This document shows, piece by piece, positions 1 to 6,764 of a stretch of 9,076 nt of DNA. The notes under the pieces were generated by a model, which saw nothing but the letters and a program-made list of their open reading frames with translations, had not been told where the DNA came from and did not search any database. This stretch comes from an uncultured Collinsella sp. (GTDB lineage: Bacteria; Actinomycetota; Coriobacteriia; Coriobacteriales; Coriobacteriaceae): NCBI GenBank assembly GCA_902470925.1, contig CABRIF010000095.1, positions 1-9,076 on the forward strand, given 5' to 3'. Position numbers and translations under genes: made by a program. Within the stretch, counting starts at the first letter, position 1; every line of letters starts with the position of its first letter.

Positions 1-48
1 TCTACACAAGGAGTATCGTCGGCAGCGTCAGATGTGTATAAGAGACAG
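1..48 (+). other. Untrimmed Illumina Nextera adapter (synthetic, not genomic)
   Basis: Bases 1-7 (TCTACAC) match the 3' end of the Illumina P5 oligonucleotide. Bases 8-15 (AAGGAGTA) match the Nextera XT i5 index known as S507. Bases 16-29 (TCGTCGGCAGCGTC) are the Nextera read-1 primer segment, and bases 30-48 are the 19-bp Tn5 mosaic end (AGATGTGTATAAGAGACAG). The four blocks lie in exactly the order of a finished library molecule with no gaps, so this is adapter left on the contig end. Genuine genomic sequence starts at 49. The index name is from memory; the adapter identity is secure. Confidence 0.98.
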
Positions 49-91
49 TTGGAAACATTTGCGTGTAAAACCGAATAGAAAATCGCCGATA

Positions 92-109
92 CACGGCATC
101 TATGCTGTG
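92..109. promoter_or_regulatory. 18-bp imperfect dyad, possible operator
   Basis: CACGGCAT and ATGCTGTG flank a 2-bp centre; the arms are reverse complements at 7 of 8 positions. It lies in the AT-richer leader 214 bp before the first gene, just upstream of a TTGTCA at 116-121. The size and symmetry suit a dimeric repressor site, but no regulator gene is in the window and a chance dyad is possible. Confidence 0.25.
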
Positions 110-234
110 AACACTTTGTCAAACTAAAGATATTGCAACCAATTCCGGAGATTGTCCTCACTCAAGTATGCAAAAGTGCGCTATGGTATTGACACACCGG
201 ATGCACGCTTGCCCATGCCTGGCAGCGTGAAAGC

Positions 235-256
235 CGGTTGAAGGGGCGCTCAACCG
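235..256 (+). promoter_or_regulatory. Leader hairpin upstream of the first binding-protein gene
   Basis: CGGTTGA (235-241) and TCAACCG (250-256) are perfect 7-bp inverted arms around an 8-base loop. No T-run follows, so it does not look like an intrinsic terminator. It may be an mRNA 5' structure affecting stability or translation of the gene starting at 323, or a chance fold. Confidence 0.3.
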
Positions 257-322
257 ATGCGCGTGCCGCACGTGCGTCACCGTGTCGCTGCTCCCCGGAA
301 GGCTTGATTTAAGGAGGAAGGC

Positions 323-1990
323 ATGGCTACACCCAAGTTTACCCAGCCCGTCGTCGGGCGCCGCACGTTCATCGGCGGTACGCTGGCGGCAAGCGCACTG
401 GCGGCTCTGGCCGGCTGCGGCGGCGGCAAGGGCGGCAGCTCCGCGGGCGGCGGTGACAACGTGCTGAGCTTCTACCTCAGCGAGCCTGCCTACATCGACC
501 CGTATAACGCGCAGGAGAACCAGGGCACCGTCGTCGTGCGCGCCTGCTTCGACGGTCTTATGACCTGGGACTGGGACACCAACAGCGCGGTCCCCATGTG
601 CGCCGCCGAGGCCCCCACGCTCTCCGATGACGCCCTCACCTACACCTTCAAGCTCCGCGAGGGCATGAAATTCCACAACGGCGATGCCGTGGATGCCGCC
701 TCCTTCAAGCGTGGCTGGGAGCGCGTCGCGTCCTCCAAGGGCGTCAAGGACACCCCGTCCGACATCGCCTACCACCTGGCTCCGGTTGCCGGCTACGATG
801 AGTTCCACAGCGGCTCTGCCGACGAGCTCTCCGGTGTCGTCGCCGTTGACGAGCTGACCCTGCAGGTCACCCTGTCCTCTCCCATGGCCGACTGGCCGGC
901 CGTCTGCTGCCACCCGGGCTTGGTGCCGGTGCCGCAGGCCGCCATCGACGATCCGGATTCCTTCCTGGAGCAGCCGATCGGCAACGGCCCCTTCAAGATG
1001 GATGAGGCTTGGAAGCACAACCAGTACATCAACCTCGTCAAGTTCGACGATTACTACGGTGACGCCCCCAAGGTCGACAGCGTCTACTGCTCCATCCAGA
1101 AGGACCCGAACACCGCCTACAAGGAGTTCCAGGCCGGCTCGATCGACTTTGCTCAGATCCCCACGGGCAAGATCAAGGAGTGCCAGGACAGCTACGGCAC
1201 CTCCGAGGACGGCTACACCGTCACCCCGGGCAAGCAGTGCCTGCTGGGTACCGAGCTGTCCGCCTACTTCCTGATCCTCAACTCCGACGATCCGGTGCTG
1301 GCCGACGTCGACGTGCGTCACGCCATGTCCCTGGCCATCAACCGCCAGAACATCGTGGACACCCTCTATGAGGGCAGCCGCAAGCCTGCTACCTCCATCA
1401 TGCCGACCGCGATCGACGATGACGAGGAGAACACCTGGACCTACTGCGCCTATGATCCCGATCAGGCCAAGCAGATCCTCGACGCCAAGTACCCGGCCGA
1501 TGCCGACGGCAAGCGCGGCCTGTCCGTCACGCTGAACTACAACGGCGATGGTGGTCACGAGGACCTCATGTCCGCGATCCAGCTCGACCTCGAGGCCGTG
1601 GGCTTCACCGTTACCCAGGACACGGTCGAGTGGGCTACCTACCTTACCAACCTCGGCGATGGCAACTTCTCCGTGGCGCGCCTGGGCTGGACGGCTGACT
1701 ATCCCACCATGGATAACTTCCTGTATCCGAACTTCTTCAGCACGGCTGACAACAACTACGAGAAGTACAACAAGCCCGAGATCGACGCCGCCATCCTGGC
1801 CGCGCGTGAGATCCAGGACGAGGAGGAGCGCCGCGCCGCCTGCCGTAAGATCTGCGCGCAGATCGGCGAGGACATGCCGGTCATCCCGATCATGTTCTAT
1901 GCGCACAACTACGTGGGCTCCGAGCGTCTGAAGAGCTTCAACTACGACGCCCAGACGATCCCGCACTTCGAGACCGCTGAGCTCGCCTAA
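323..1990 (+). CDS. oppA: Peptide ABC transporter substrate-binding lipoprotein (SBP family 5, OppA-like)
   Basis: This 555-aa protein is an extracytoplasmic oligopeptide-binding protein that would hand peptides to the OppBC permease. The start is fixed by the strong Shine-Dalgarno AAGGAGG at 311-317, 5 bases before the ATG. The N-terminus has twin arginines (GRRTFIGG, residues 12-19), a hydrophobic stretch and the lipobox LAGC with Cys32 as the lipidation site, followed by a Gly/Ser-rich linker (33-45). Family features follow: the PAYIDP segment near 55-60, FKLREGMKFHNGD (109-121), GYDEFHSGSADELSGV (157-172), the hinge-lobe motif GWTADYPTMD (455-464), and a MPVIPIMFYAHN segment near the end (518-529). 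Length is close to that of E. coli OppA. It is separated from oppB by a terminator and a new -10 box, so it is probably its own transcription unit. Ligand class (oligo- or dipeptide) cannot be read from sequence; the symbol reflects gene order and family only. Confidence 0.9.
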   Translation: MATPKFTQPVVGRRTFIGGTLAASALAALAGCGGGKGGSSAGGGDNVLSFYLSEPAYIDPYNAQENQGTVVVRACFDGLMTWDWDTNSAVPMCAAEAPTLSDDALTYTFKLREGMKFHNGDAVDAASFKRGWERVASSKGVKDTPSDIAYHLAPVAGYDEFHSGSADELSGVVAVDELTLQVTLSSPMADWPAVCCHPGLVPVPQAAIDDPDSFLEQPIGNGPFKMDEAWKHNQYINLVKFDDYYGDAPKVDSVYCSIQKDPNTAYKEFQAGSIDFAQIPTGKIKECQDSYGTSEDGYTVTPGKQCLLGTELSAYFLILNSDDPVLADVDVRHAMSLAINRQNIVDTLYEGSRKPATSIMPTAIDDDEENTWTYCAYDPDQAKQILDAKYPADADGKRGLSVTLNYNGDGGHEDLMSAIQLDLEAVGFTVTQDTVEWATYLTNLGDGNFSVARLGWTADYPTMDNFLYPNFFSTADNNYEKYNKPEIDAAILAAREIQDEEERRAACRKICAQIGEDMPVIPIMFYAHNYVGSERLKSFNYDAQTIPHFETAELA

Positions 1991-2030
1991 CGTCTCGTCA
2001 TGCATCGAGCATAGACCCGATAGCGTCTGC

Positions 2031-2070
2031 AAGCAGGACATCGCAGCTCGCGGTGTCCTGCTTCTTATTA
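2031..2070 (+). terminator. Hairpin terminator after the first binding-protein gene
   Basis: AAGCAGGACA (2031-2040) and TGTCCTGCTT (2054-2063) are perfect inverted arms. The stem extends inward by a T-G wobble and CGC/GCG to 14 pairs closing a 5-base loop (AGCTC, 2045-2049). A T-rich stretch interrupted by C and A (2062-2070) follows. The interrupted T-tract suggests partial termination, which would favour the binding protein over the permease genes, a common arrangement in importers. Confidence 0.8.
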
Positions 2071-2122
2071 TTCTGCCTGCATATCTACGCACAATCCCCG
2101 CAGTATCGGTAAACGGGTGCCG

Positions 2123-2128
2123 TATAAT
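2123..2128 (+). promoter_or_regulatory. Consensus -10 box of a probable oppBCDF promoter
   Basis: A perfect TATAAT sits between the preceding terminator and oppB. At 16-18 bp spacing the -35 region (about 2099-2106) is poor, and a TG at 2118-2119 is two bases too far upstream to be a standard extended -10. Transcription would start near 2135, giving a leader of about 60 bases with a 5-bp hairpin (CGCGG 2141-2145 with CCGCG 2155-2159). A weak or activator-dependent promoter fits. Confidence 0.55.
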
Positions 2129-2180
2129 AGGGGGTTATGTCGCGGTATTCGCTGCCGCGGCGGGCACTGTCCACCAGACA

Positions 2181-2188
2181 AGGGAGGG
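2181..2188 (+). promoter_or_regulatory. Ribosome binding site fixing the GTG start of oppB
   Basis: AGGGAGGG lies 7 bases before the GTG at 2196, which supports this non-ATG start. No competing in-frame start with a comparable site is seen. Confidence 0.75.
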
Positions 2189-2195
2189 TATCGCT

Positions 2196-3230
2196 GTGCT
2201 AAGGTACATCCTCAAGCGAATCCTGCAGTTCATCCCTGTCTTCCTCGGTGTCACGCTCATTCTGTTCATCATGCAGAATGTCGTGCCCGGCGATCCCATC
2301 AAGCTGATCGCCGGCGAGAAGAAGCTCGATCCGGTAACGGAGATGAACATCCGCGCCGCTCACGGCCTGATCAAGACCGACGCGGACGGCAACATCGTGT
2401 ACGACGAGAACGGCGACACGATCGAGACCCCTATGTGGGAGCGTTATTTCACGTATCTGAATAGCCTGCTGCATGGAGACCTGGGCACCTCGTACCAGCG
2501 CGGTACGTCGGTCGATTCGATCATCCTGTCGGCCTATCCATACACGGTGCAGTTGGCGTTGGTCGCAATCGTGATCGAGGCGGTGGTCGGTATCGGCGCG
2601 GGCATCATCTCGGCGATCAAGCGCTATTCCTTCTGGGATGTGCTGGTAACGCTCACCACCTCGGTGCTGGTGGCCATGCCCGCCTTCTGGTTCGGTATGC
2701 TGCTGCAGCTGATCTTCGGCATCTGGCTGAAGGATGCCACGGGCGGGGCCTTGGCGCTTCCCGTGTCGGGCGTCGCCGGCCCGCGCGCGCTGTTCCCCGA
2801 GTGGATGTACTACATCCTGCCCGCGCTCACGCTCGCGGCGGTTTCCACTGCCTACTCCGCGCGCATCATGCGCTCGCAGCTGATCGAGGTCATGAACCAG
2901 GACTACATTCGCACGGCCAAGGCCAAGGGTCTGTCCAAGGGCTCGATCATCCTCCATCATGCGCTCAAAAACGCGCTGATCCCGGTTGTCACCTATATCG
3001 GCATGGACTTCGGCGCCATGCTGTCCGGTGCCATCCTCACCGAGACGGTGTTCAACTGGCCCGGTATCGGACGCGAGACCTACACCGCCATCACCCAGCG
3101 CGACTGGCCCATCGTTATGGGCTCGGTCACGGTCATCGTGGTCGTGGTTATGGTCATCAACCTGATCGTTGACGTGAGCTACGCGTTCCTCGATCCCCGT
3201 ATTCGCCTCGGCAATGCGGGCAAAGAGTAG
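2196..3230 (+). CDS. oppB: Peptide ABC transporter permease, OppB/DppB type
   Basis: This 344-aa integral membrane protein is one half of the importer's translocation pore. An N-terminal membrane helix (about 9-30) leads into the family motif VVPGDP (29-34), then an extracytoplasmic region ending in HGDLGTSY (93-100). More membrane segments follow at about 112-140, 147-176, 205-222, 262-283 and 308-332. The cytoplasmic coupling loop that docks on the ATPases is clear: YIRTAKAKGLSKGS to LKNALIP (237-263), followed by TETVFNWPGIGR (282-293) and the terminal YAFLDPRIR. The start is GTG with a good ribosome binding site. It is slightly long for the family because of an acidic, Gly/Asn-rich insert around 58-80 in the external region. 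The stop codon overlaps the ribosome binding site of oppC, so translation is probably coupled. Opp versus Dpp naming is arbitrary here. Confidence 0.93.
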   Translation: MLRYILKRILQFIPVFLGVTLILFIMQNVVPGDPIKLIAGEKKLDPVTEMNIRAAHGLIKTDADGNIVYDENGDTIETPMWERYFTYLNSLLHGDLGTSYQRGTSVDSIILSAYPYTVQLALVAIVIEAVVGIGAGIISAIKRYSFWDVLVTLTTSVLVAMPAFWFGMLLQLIFGIWLKDATGGALALPVSGVAGPRALFPEWMYYILPALTLAAVSTAYSARIMRSQLIEVMNQDYIRTAKAKGLSKGSIILHHALKNALIPVVTYIGMDFGAMLSGAILTETVFNWPGIGRETYTAITQRDWPIVMGSVTVIVVVVMVINLIVDVSYAFLDPRIRLGNAGKE

Positions 3231-3239
3231 GAGGGCACC

Positions 3240-4187
3240 ATGCAGTACCCCTTCAATGAGATGGAGCAGACGGGTGCGGCTGCCGTTACAGCCCAGCCCA
3301 AGGCGGCTGCCGCCGCTCCTTCGCGCACCCTGTGGGGTGACGCCTTCAAGCGCCTGACGAAGAACAAGCTCGCCGTCGCCGCGGCCATCTGGATCGTGCT
3401 CGTCGTCATCGTGGCGGCCACCGCCGACCTGTGGGTCCCGCAGACCCTGGGCGACCCCACGGCGTCGGACTCCACCACCATGGCGATGAACTCGCGTCAG
3501 CCGCCGTCGCTTGAGCACCCGTTCGGCACCGACACGCTCGGTCGCGACGTGCTGTCCCGCGTCATCTACGGTGCGCGCATCTCGCTCACCGTCGGTTTGG
3601 TCGCCACCGGCATCTCCACGCTGATCGGTTTGGTGATGGGCGCGATCGCGGCGTACTACGGCGGGATCTGGGACACGATCATCATGCGCCTGGCCGATAT
3701 TTTCCTGGCCTTCCCGTACACCTTGTTCGTCATCGCGATGATCGCGGTGATCGGCAACGGCATCCAAAACGTGTTCTTCGCGATCGGCGTTTTGGGTTGG
3801 CCGCAGGTGGCGCGCGTGTTTAGAAGCGCCATCCTGTCGGTGAAGGAGAGCGACTACGTGGACGCCGGCCGTGCCATGGGCGCGTCGGACTTCCGCATCA
3901 TCGTGCGCCACATCTTCCCGAACTCCGTTGCCTCCATCGTGGTGTACGCCACCATGAACATCGGCGGCGCCATCCTGACCGAGTCGGCCCTGTCGTTCTT
4001 GGGCATGGGTGTCGTCCCGCCCGATCCCTCGTGGGGCACGCTGATCCAGGACGGTCAGCAGTTCCTCGAGACGCAGCCGTGGCTCATGATCATGCCCGGC
4101 CTGGCGATTCTGACCACCGTGCTGGCATTCACGCTGCTGGGCGACGGCCTGCGTGACGCCCTGGACGTCAAGATGAAGGACGCGTAA
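3240..4187 (+). CDS. oppC: Peptide ABC transporter permease, OppC/DppC type
   Basis: This 315-aa protein is the second permease, partner of OppB. It begins with an Ala/Pro-rich cytoplasmic tail of about 30 residues, then LWGDAFKRLTKNKLA and a first membrane helix (about 44-62). The OppC hallmark HPFGTDTLGRDVLSRVIYGARISL is at 93-116. Further membrane segments lie at about 117-140, 155-185, 228-247 and 283-300. The ATPase-docking loop YVDAGRAMGASDFRIIVRHIFPNS occupies 206-229, followed by SFLGMGVVPPDPSWG (252-266) and the C-terminal GDGLRDALDVKMK (301-313). Its ribosome binding site AGGAGGG (3229-3235) begins inside the TAG stop of oppB, 4 bases before the ATG, a sign of translational coupling and of a fixed 1:1 permease ratio. 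No missing segment or unusual residue is seen. Confidence 0.94.
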   Translation: MQYPFNEMEQTGAAAVTAQPKAAAAAPSRTLWGDAFKRLTKNKLAVAAAIWIVLVVIVAATADLWVPQTLGDPTASDSTTMAMNSRQPPSLEHPFGTDTLGRDVLSRVIYGARISLTVGLVATGISTLIGLVMGAIAAYYGGIWDTIIMRLADIFLAFPYTLFVIAMIAVIGNGIQNVFFAIGVLGWPQVARVFRSAILSVKESDYVDAGRAMGASDFRIIVRHIFPNSVASIVVYATMNIGGAILTESALSFLGMGVVPPDPSWGTLIQDGQQFLETQPWLMIMPGLAILTTVLAFTLLGDGLRDALDVKMKDA

Positions 4188-4193
4188 AGAGCT

Positions 4194-5315
4194 ATGGCTA
4201 GGAATAAGAAGAACTTCGTCGACCTGAAGGAGCAGCCGATCCCCGAGGGTCAGCACCTGCTCGAGGTCGACAACCTCAAGATGTACTTCCATACCGAGGA
4301 CGGCATCGTGCATGCGGTCGACGGCGTGAGCTACACGCTGGACCGCGGCGAGACGCTGGGCGTGGTAGGCGAGTCGGGCTCCGGTAAGTCCGTGACCGCC
4401 ATGACCATCATGGGCCTCATCTCCATGCCCCCGGGCAAGGTGGAGGGCGGTACGGTGACCTATCGCGGGCGCGATCTGCTCAACATGAGCGAAGAGGAGA
4501 TGCAGCACGTCCGCGGCAACGACATCGCCATGATCTTCCAGGACCCCATGACCTCCCTGAACCCGGTCTACAAGATCGGTCGCCAGGTGGGCGAGGGCCT
4601 GCGCCTGCACCGCGGCTACTCCAAGGCCGAGGCGCTCAAGCGCGCCACCGAGCTGCTTGACCTCGTGGGCATCCCCGAGCCCGAGAAGCGCGTGAACGAG
4701 TATCCGCACCAGTTCTCCGGTGGTATGCGCCAGCGCGTCATGATCGCCATGGCGCTCGCCTGCGATCCGGACATCCTGATCGCCGACGAGCCCACCACGG
4801 CGCTGGACGTGACCATCCAGGCGCAGATCATCGAGCTCATGCAGGAGATGCAGGAGAAGAACGGCAACGCGATCATCATGATCACCCACGACCTGGGCGT
4901 CGTGGCCGACATGGCCGACAAGATCATGGTCATGTATGCCGGCCATCCCGTCGAGTTCGGCACCGCCGACGAGATCTTCTACGAGAGCCGCCATCCGTAT
5001 ACCTGGGGCCTTATCCGCTCCATCCCGGAGCAGGCGACCGATGAGAAGAAGCCGCTCACGCCCATCAAGGGCAATCCGCCCTCGCTGGTGAATCTGCCGA
5101 AGGGCTGCGCCTTCGCACCGCGTTGCCCGTACGCCACGGAGCTGTGCCACCGCGAGCGTCCCCAGAAGTTCACCACCGAAAGCGGTCACTACGCCGAGTG
5201 CCACTACGCCGACGACCCTGAGTTCCTCAAGCGCTTTGCGCCCGATACCTCGCGTTCGCGCGGCACCATGCCCACGGTGATCCCCGATGACGCCCCGAAG
5301 GGAGGCGAGCGCTAA
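4194..5315 (+). CDS. oppD: Peptide ABC transporter ATP-binding protein, OppD/DppD type
   Basis: This 373-aa cytoplasmic ATPase powers import together with OppF. All nucleotide-binding elements are intact: Walker A GESGSGKS (59-66), Q-loop glutamine 116 in FQDPMTSLNP, signature FSGGMRQR (174-181), Walker B DILIADEP (193-200) and switch His232 in THDLG. The C-terminal oligopeptide/dipeptide extension (about 255-345) has GNPPSLVNLP and four cysteines, C305, C311, C318 and C336. In some characterised DppD proteins this set holds a 4Fe-4S cluster; that is inferred here. The last 30 residues after about 343 are a Pro/Arg/Asp-rich tail with no recognised motif. The start is 6 bases after the oppC stop with only weak Shine-Dalgarno matches (AAAGA 4186-4190, GAAGGA 4175-4180), so initiation probably relies on coupling to oppC. 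Confidence 0.94.
   Translation: MARNKKNFVDLKEQPIPEGQHLLEVDNLKMYFHTEDGIVHAVDGVSYTLDRGETLGVVGESGSGKSVTAMTIMGLISMPPGKVEGGTVTYRGRDLLNMSEEEMQHVRGNDIAMIFQDPMTSLNPVYKIGRQVGEGLRLHRGYSKAEALKRATELLDLVGIPEPEKRVNEYPHQFSGGMRQRVMIAMALACDPDILIADEPTTALDVTIQAQIIELMQEMQEKNGNAIIMITHDLGVVADMADKIMVMYAGHPVEFGTADEIFYESRHPYTWGLIRSIPEQATDEKKPLTPIKGNPPSLVNLPKGCAFAPRCPYATELCHRERPQKFTTESGHYAECHYADDPEFLKRFAPDTSRSRGTMPTVIPDDAPKGGER
5298..5305 (+). promoter_or_regulatory. Ribosome binding site that decides the oppF start
   Basis: AAGGGAGG within the 3' end of oppD lies 11 bases before the ATG at 5317. It falls after the in-frame upstream ATG at 5287, so it supports 5317 rather than 5287 as the start. The spacing is slightly long. 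Confidence 0.6.
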
Positions 5316-5316
5316 G

Positions 5317-6342
5317 ATGGCTCAGTCCAACGAGAACATGCCCCTGCTGAAGGTCGAGCACCTCTGCAAGGAGTTCCCCACGGCCTCCGGCCTGTCCGCG
5401 CGCTTCTCCAAGCGCGTGGTGTCCGCCGTCAACGACGTCTCCTTCGAGATCCGCGCCGGCGAGACCTTCGGCTTGGTGGGCGAGTCCGGCTGCGGCAAGT
5501 CCACAACCGGTCGCGCCATCATGCATCTGGACCCGCCGACCTCCGGCAAGGTGTACTTCGAGGGCCGCGACGTTTCCAAGATGAGCAAAAAAGAGCTCAA
5601 GGCCATGCGCCGCGAGATGCAGTTCATCTTCCAGGATCCCTATGCGAGCCTGAACCCGCGCATGACCATCGGCGAGATCATCGCCGAGCCCATGGTGATT
5701 CACGGCATCGGCACGCCCGAGGAGCGCCAGGCGCGCGTCCGCGAGCTGCTGGACGTGGTGGGCCTGAACCCGGAGCACATCAACCGCTACCCGCACGAGT
5801 TCTCCGGCGGCCAGCGTCAGCGCGTGGGCATCGCCCGTTCGTTCATCCTGCGCCCGAAGCTGATCATCTGCGACGAGCCCGTCTCCGCGCTCGACGTTTC
5901 GATCCAGGCGCAGGTGCTGAATCTGCTGAAGGACCTGCAGCGGCAGTACGGCACGGCCTACCTGTTCATCGCACACGACCTGTCGGTGGTGCAGCACATC
6001 TCCGACCGCGTGGCCGTGATGTATCTGGGCAAGATGGTTGAGCTTTCCGACTGGAAGAGCCTGTACGCCGAGCCCAACCACCCCTACACGCAGTCGCTGC
6101 TGTCCGCGGTGCCGATTCCCGATCCGGACATCCAGAAGAACCGCAAGCGTATCATCCTCGCGGGCGATCCGCCCTCGCCGATCGATCCGCCCACCGGCTG
6201 CCGGTTCCACACGCGCTGCCCGATCGCTCAGGAGATCTGCTCGCGTGAGATCCCGTCGTTCGACGAGATCCAGCCGGGGCATTTCTGCGCCTGCCACTGT
6301 GCGGCGCCGTTCCCCATCAAGGAGAGCCACATCAACCTGTAA
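5317..6342 (+). CDS. oppF: Peptide ABC transporter ATP-binding protein, OppF/DppF type
   Basis: This 341-aa protein is the second ATPase, expected to pair with OppD at the cytoplasmic face. Intact motifs are Walker A GESGCGKS (55-62), Q-loop Gln106 in FQDPYASLNPR, signature FSGGQRQR (162-169), Walker B KLIICDEP (181-188) and switch His220 in AHDLSVV. The C-terminal extension has GDPPSPIDPPTGC and cysteines C295, C301 and C308, then C324, C326 and C328 in CACHC, two more than the usual set of four. The start at 5317 is one base after the oppD stop and is preceded by AAGGGAGG at 5298-5305. The in-frame ATG at 5287 would add ten unconserved residues inside oppD and was not chosen. This is the last gene of the block; a strong terminator follows 64 bases after the stop. 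Confidence 0.94.
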   Translation: MAQSNENMPLLKVEHLCKEFPTASGLSARFSKRVVSAVNDVSFEIRAGETFGLVGESGCGKSTTGRAIMHLDPPTSGKVYFEGRDVSKMSKKELKAMRREMQFIFQDPYASLNPRMTIGEIIAEPMVIHGIGTPEERQARVRELLDVVGLNPEHINRYPHEFSGGQRQRVGIARSFILRPKLIICDEPVSALDVSIQAQVLNLLKDLQRQYGTAYLFIAHDLSVVQHISDRVAVMYLGKMVELSDWKSLYAEPNHPYTQSLLSAVPIPDPDIQKNRKRIILAGDPPSPIDPPTGCRFHTRCPIAQEICSREIPSFDEIQPGHFCACHCAAPFPIKESHINL

Positions 6343-6406
6343 GGTTGCTGTGCGGCTCGGGCCGAGTGCGCGCGTGCGCATAGCCGTCTGCGGCGCCTCG
6401 AGACTG

Positions 6407-6456
6407 CCTCCCATCTTTTGAATTGGCTCGTGCCGTTCAAGAGGTGGGAGGTTTTT
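6407..6456 (+). terminator. Strong intrinsic terminator ending the oppBCDF unit
   Basis: The arms 6407-6422 (CCTCCCATCTTTTGAA) and 6436-6451 (TTCAAGAGGTGGGAGG) form a 16-pair stem with two G-U wobbles. The 13-base loop contains a further GGC/GCC pairing. A TTTTT run follows at once (6452-6456). This is a textbook rho-independent terminator, so the second binding-protein gene downstream most likely has its own promoter. Confidence 0.93.
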
Positions 6457-6743
6457 GTATGCGGCGACGTGCTGCTGGGGTGGCTGGGCGCGTAGGAGAT
6501 GCCGTGTTGTGCCAGTTTGCGGCGGGGCGAGTGCCCCTGTGCGCCGCCGTGCGCATGGTTGTCGCGGGTGCCGCCGCGCCGTCGTGCATATGGCCCGTGT
6601 GTTGGCGCCCCTGTACGTTTCGGCACGCCGCCGCGCATGCGGCTCCCGTGCGCTCCCGCCCCCTATGTGCCCGTTGCCAGATTGTGTGTGAAAACCGCTG
6701 CGTTGGGCGCGGATTGGTTTAGGGTGGATGCAAGTGATTCGAT
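6457..6743. other. GC-rich gap before the second binding-protein gene
   Basis: Together with the 64 bases between oppF and the terminator, about 400 bases lack a gene. Open frames here are short, rich in Arg, Cys and Pro, and look like products of base composition. One hairpin is visible: GGGGC (6524-6528) with GCCCC (6533-6537), extended by GCGGC (6519-6523) with GCCGC (6543-6547) across a 5-base bulge. No convincing promoter is seen; TTGCCA at 6674-6679 and the bases around TTTAGGGT near 6718-6725 do not form a good -35/-10 pair. Confidence 0.55.
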
Positions 6744-6752
6744 TTGACGAGC

Positions 6753-6760
6753 GGGGAGGG
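6753..6760 (+). promoter_or_regulatory. Ribosome binding site that decides the start of the second binding protein
   Basis: GGGGAGGG lies 4 bases before GTG 6765. Starting there gives MLDRRAFLGG, an ordinary signal-peptide start. The in-frame TTG at 6744 has no comparable site and would place seven extra residues across this one. Confidence 0.75.
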
Positions 6761-6764
6761 CCCG

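Larger units (their letters stand above)
49..322. other. Leader / intergenic region upstream of the first binding-protein gene
   Basis: No gene is supported in these 274 bases. The first 130 or so are visibly richer in A and T than the rest of the window, as expected near a promoter, and the remainder is GC-rich. An 18-bp dyad (92-109) and a 7-bp hairpin (235-256) are listed separately. A perfect TTGACA lies at 189-194 but no acceptable -10 box follows at 16-18 bp. TTGTCA at 116-121 also lacks a good partner. A short open stretch from 49 to the TAG at 76-78 could be the end of an upstream gene, but ten codons are too few to judge. Confidence 0.6.

Noticed and set aside
30..48. Tn5 mosaic end as evidence of a transposon insertion
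   Set aside because: It is preceded directly by the Nextera primer site, an index and the P5 tail, so it comes from library preparation.
189..194. Perfect TTGACA as a -35 box for the first gene
   Set aside because: No acceptable -10 hexamer lies 16-18 bases downstream; a lone hexamer is not sufficient.
158..2092. Long open frame on the minus strand (644 codons)
   Set aside because: It lies antisense to the clear binding-protein gene, and its Val/Leu/Gly/His/Arg-rich product is typical of the strand opposite GC-biased codons.
2199..5204. Very long open frame on the minus strand (1001 codons)
   Set aside because: It is antisense to oppB, oppC and oppD, whose motifs are intact; its product is His/Asp/Arg/Gly-rich with no recognisable domain.
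5287..5316. Upstream ATG start for oppF
   Set aside because: The ten added residues lie inside oppD, lack their own ribosome binding site, and are not part of the family N-terminus.
5227..6414. Long open frame on the minus strand over oppF
   Set aside because: Same composition artefact, antisense to a complete ATPase gene.
6423..6722. Possible 99-aa gene on the plus strand between oppF and the second binding protein
   Set aside because: It starts with TTG inside the terminator loop, has no ribosome binding site and is an Arg/Cys/Ala-rich product of GC-rich sequence.
6744..6764. TTG start for the second binding protein
   Set aside because: GTG at 6765 has a strong ribosome binding site at the right distance and gives a length and signal peptide matching the paralogue.
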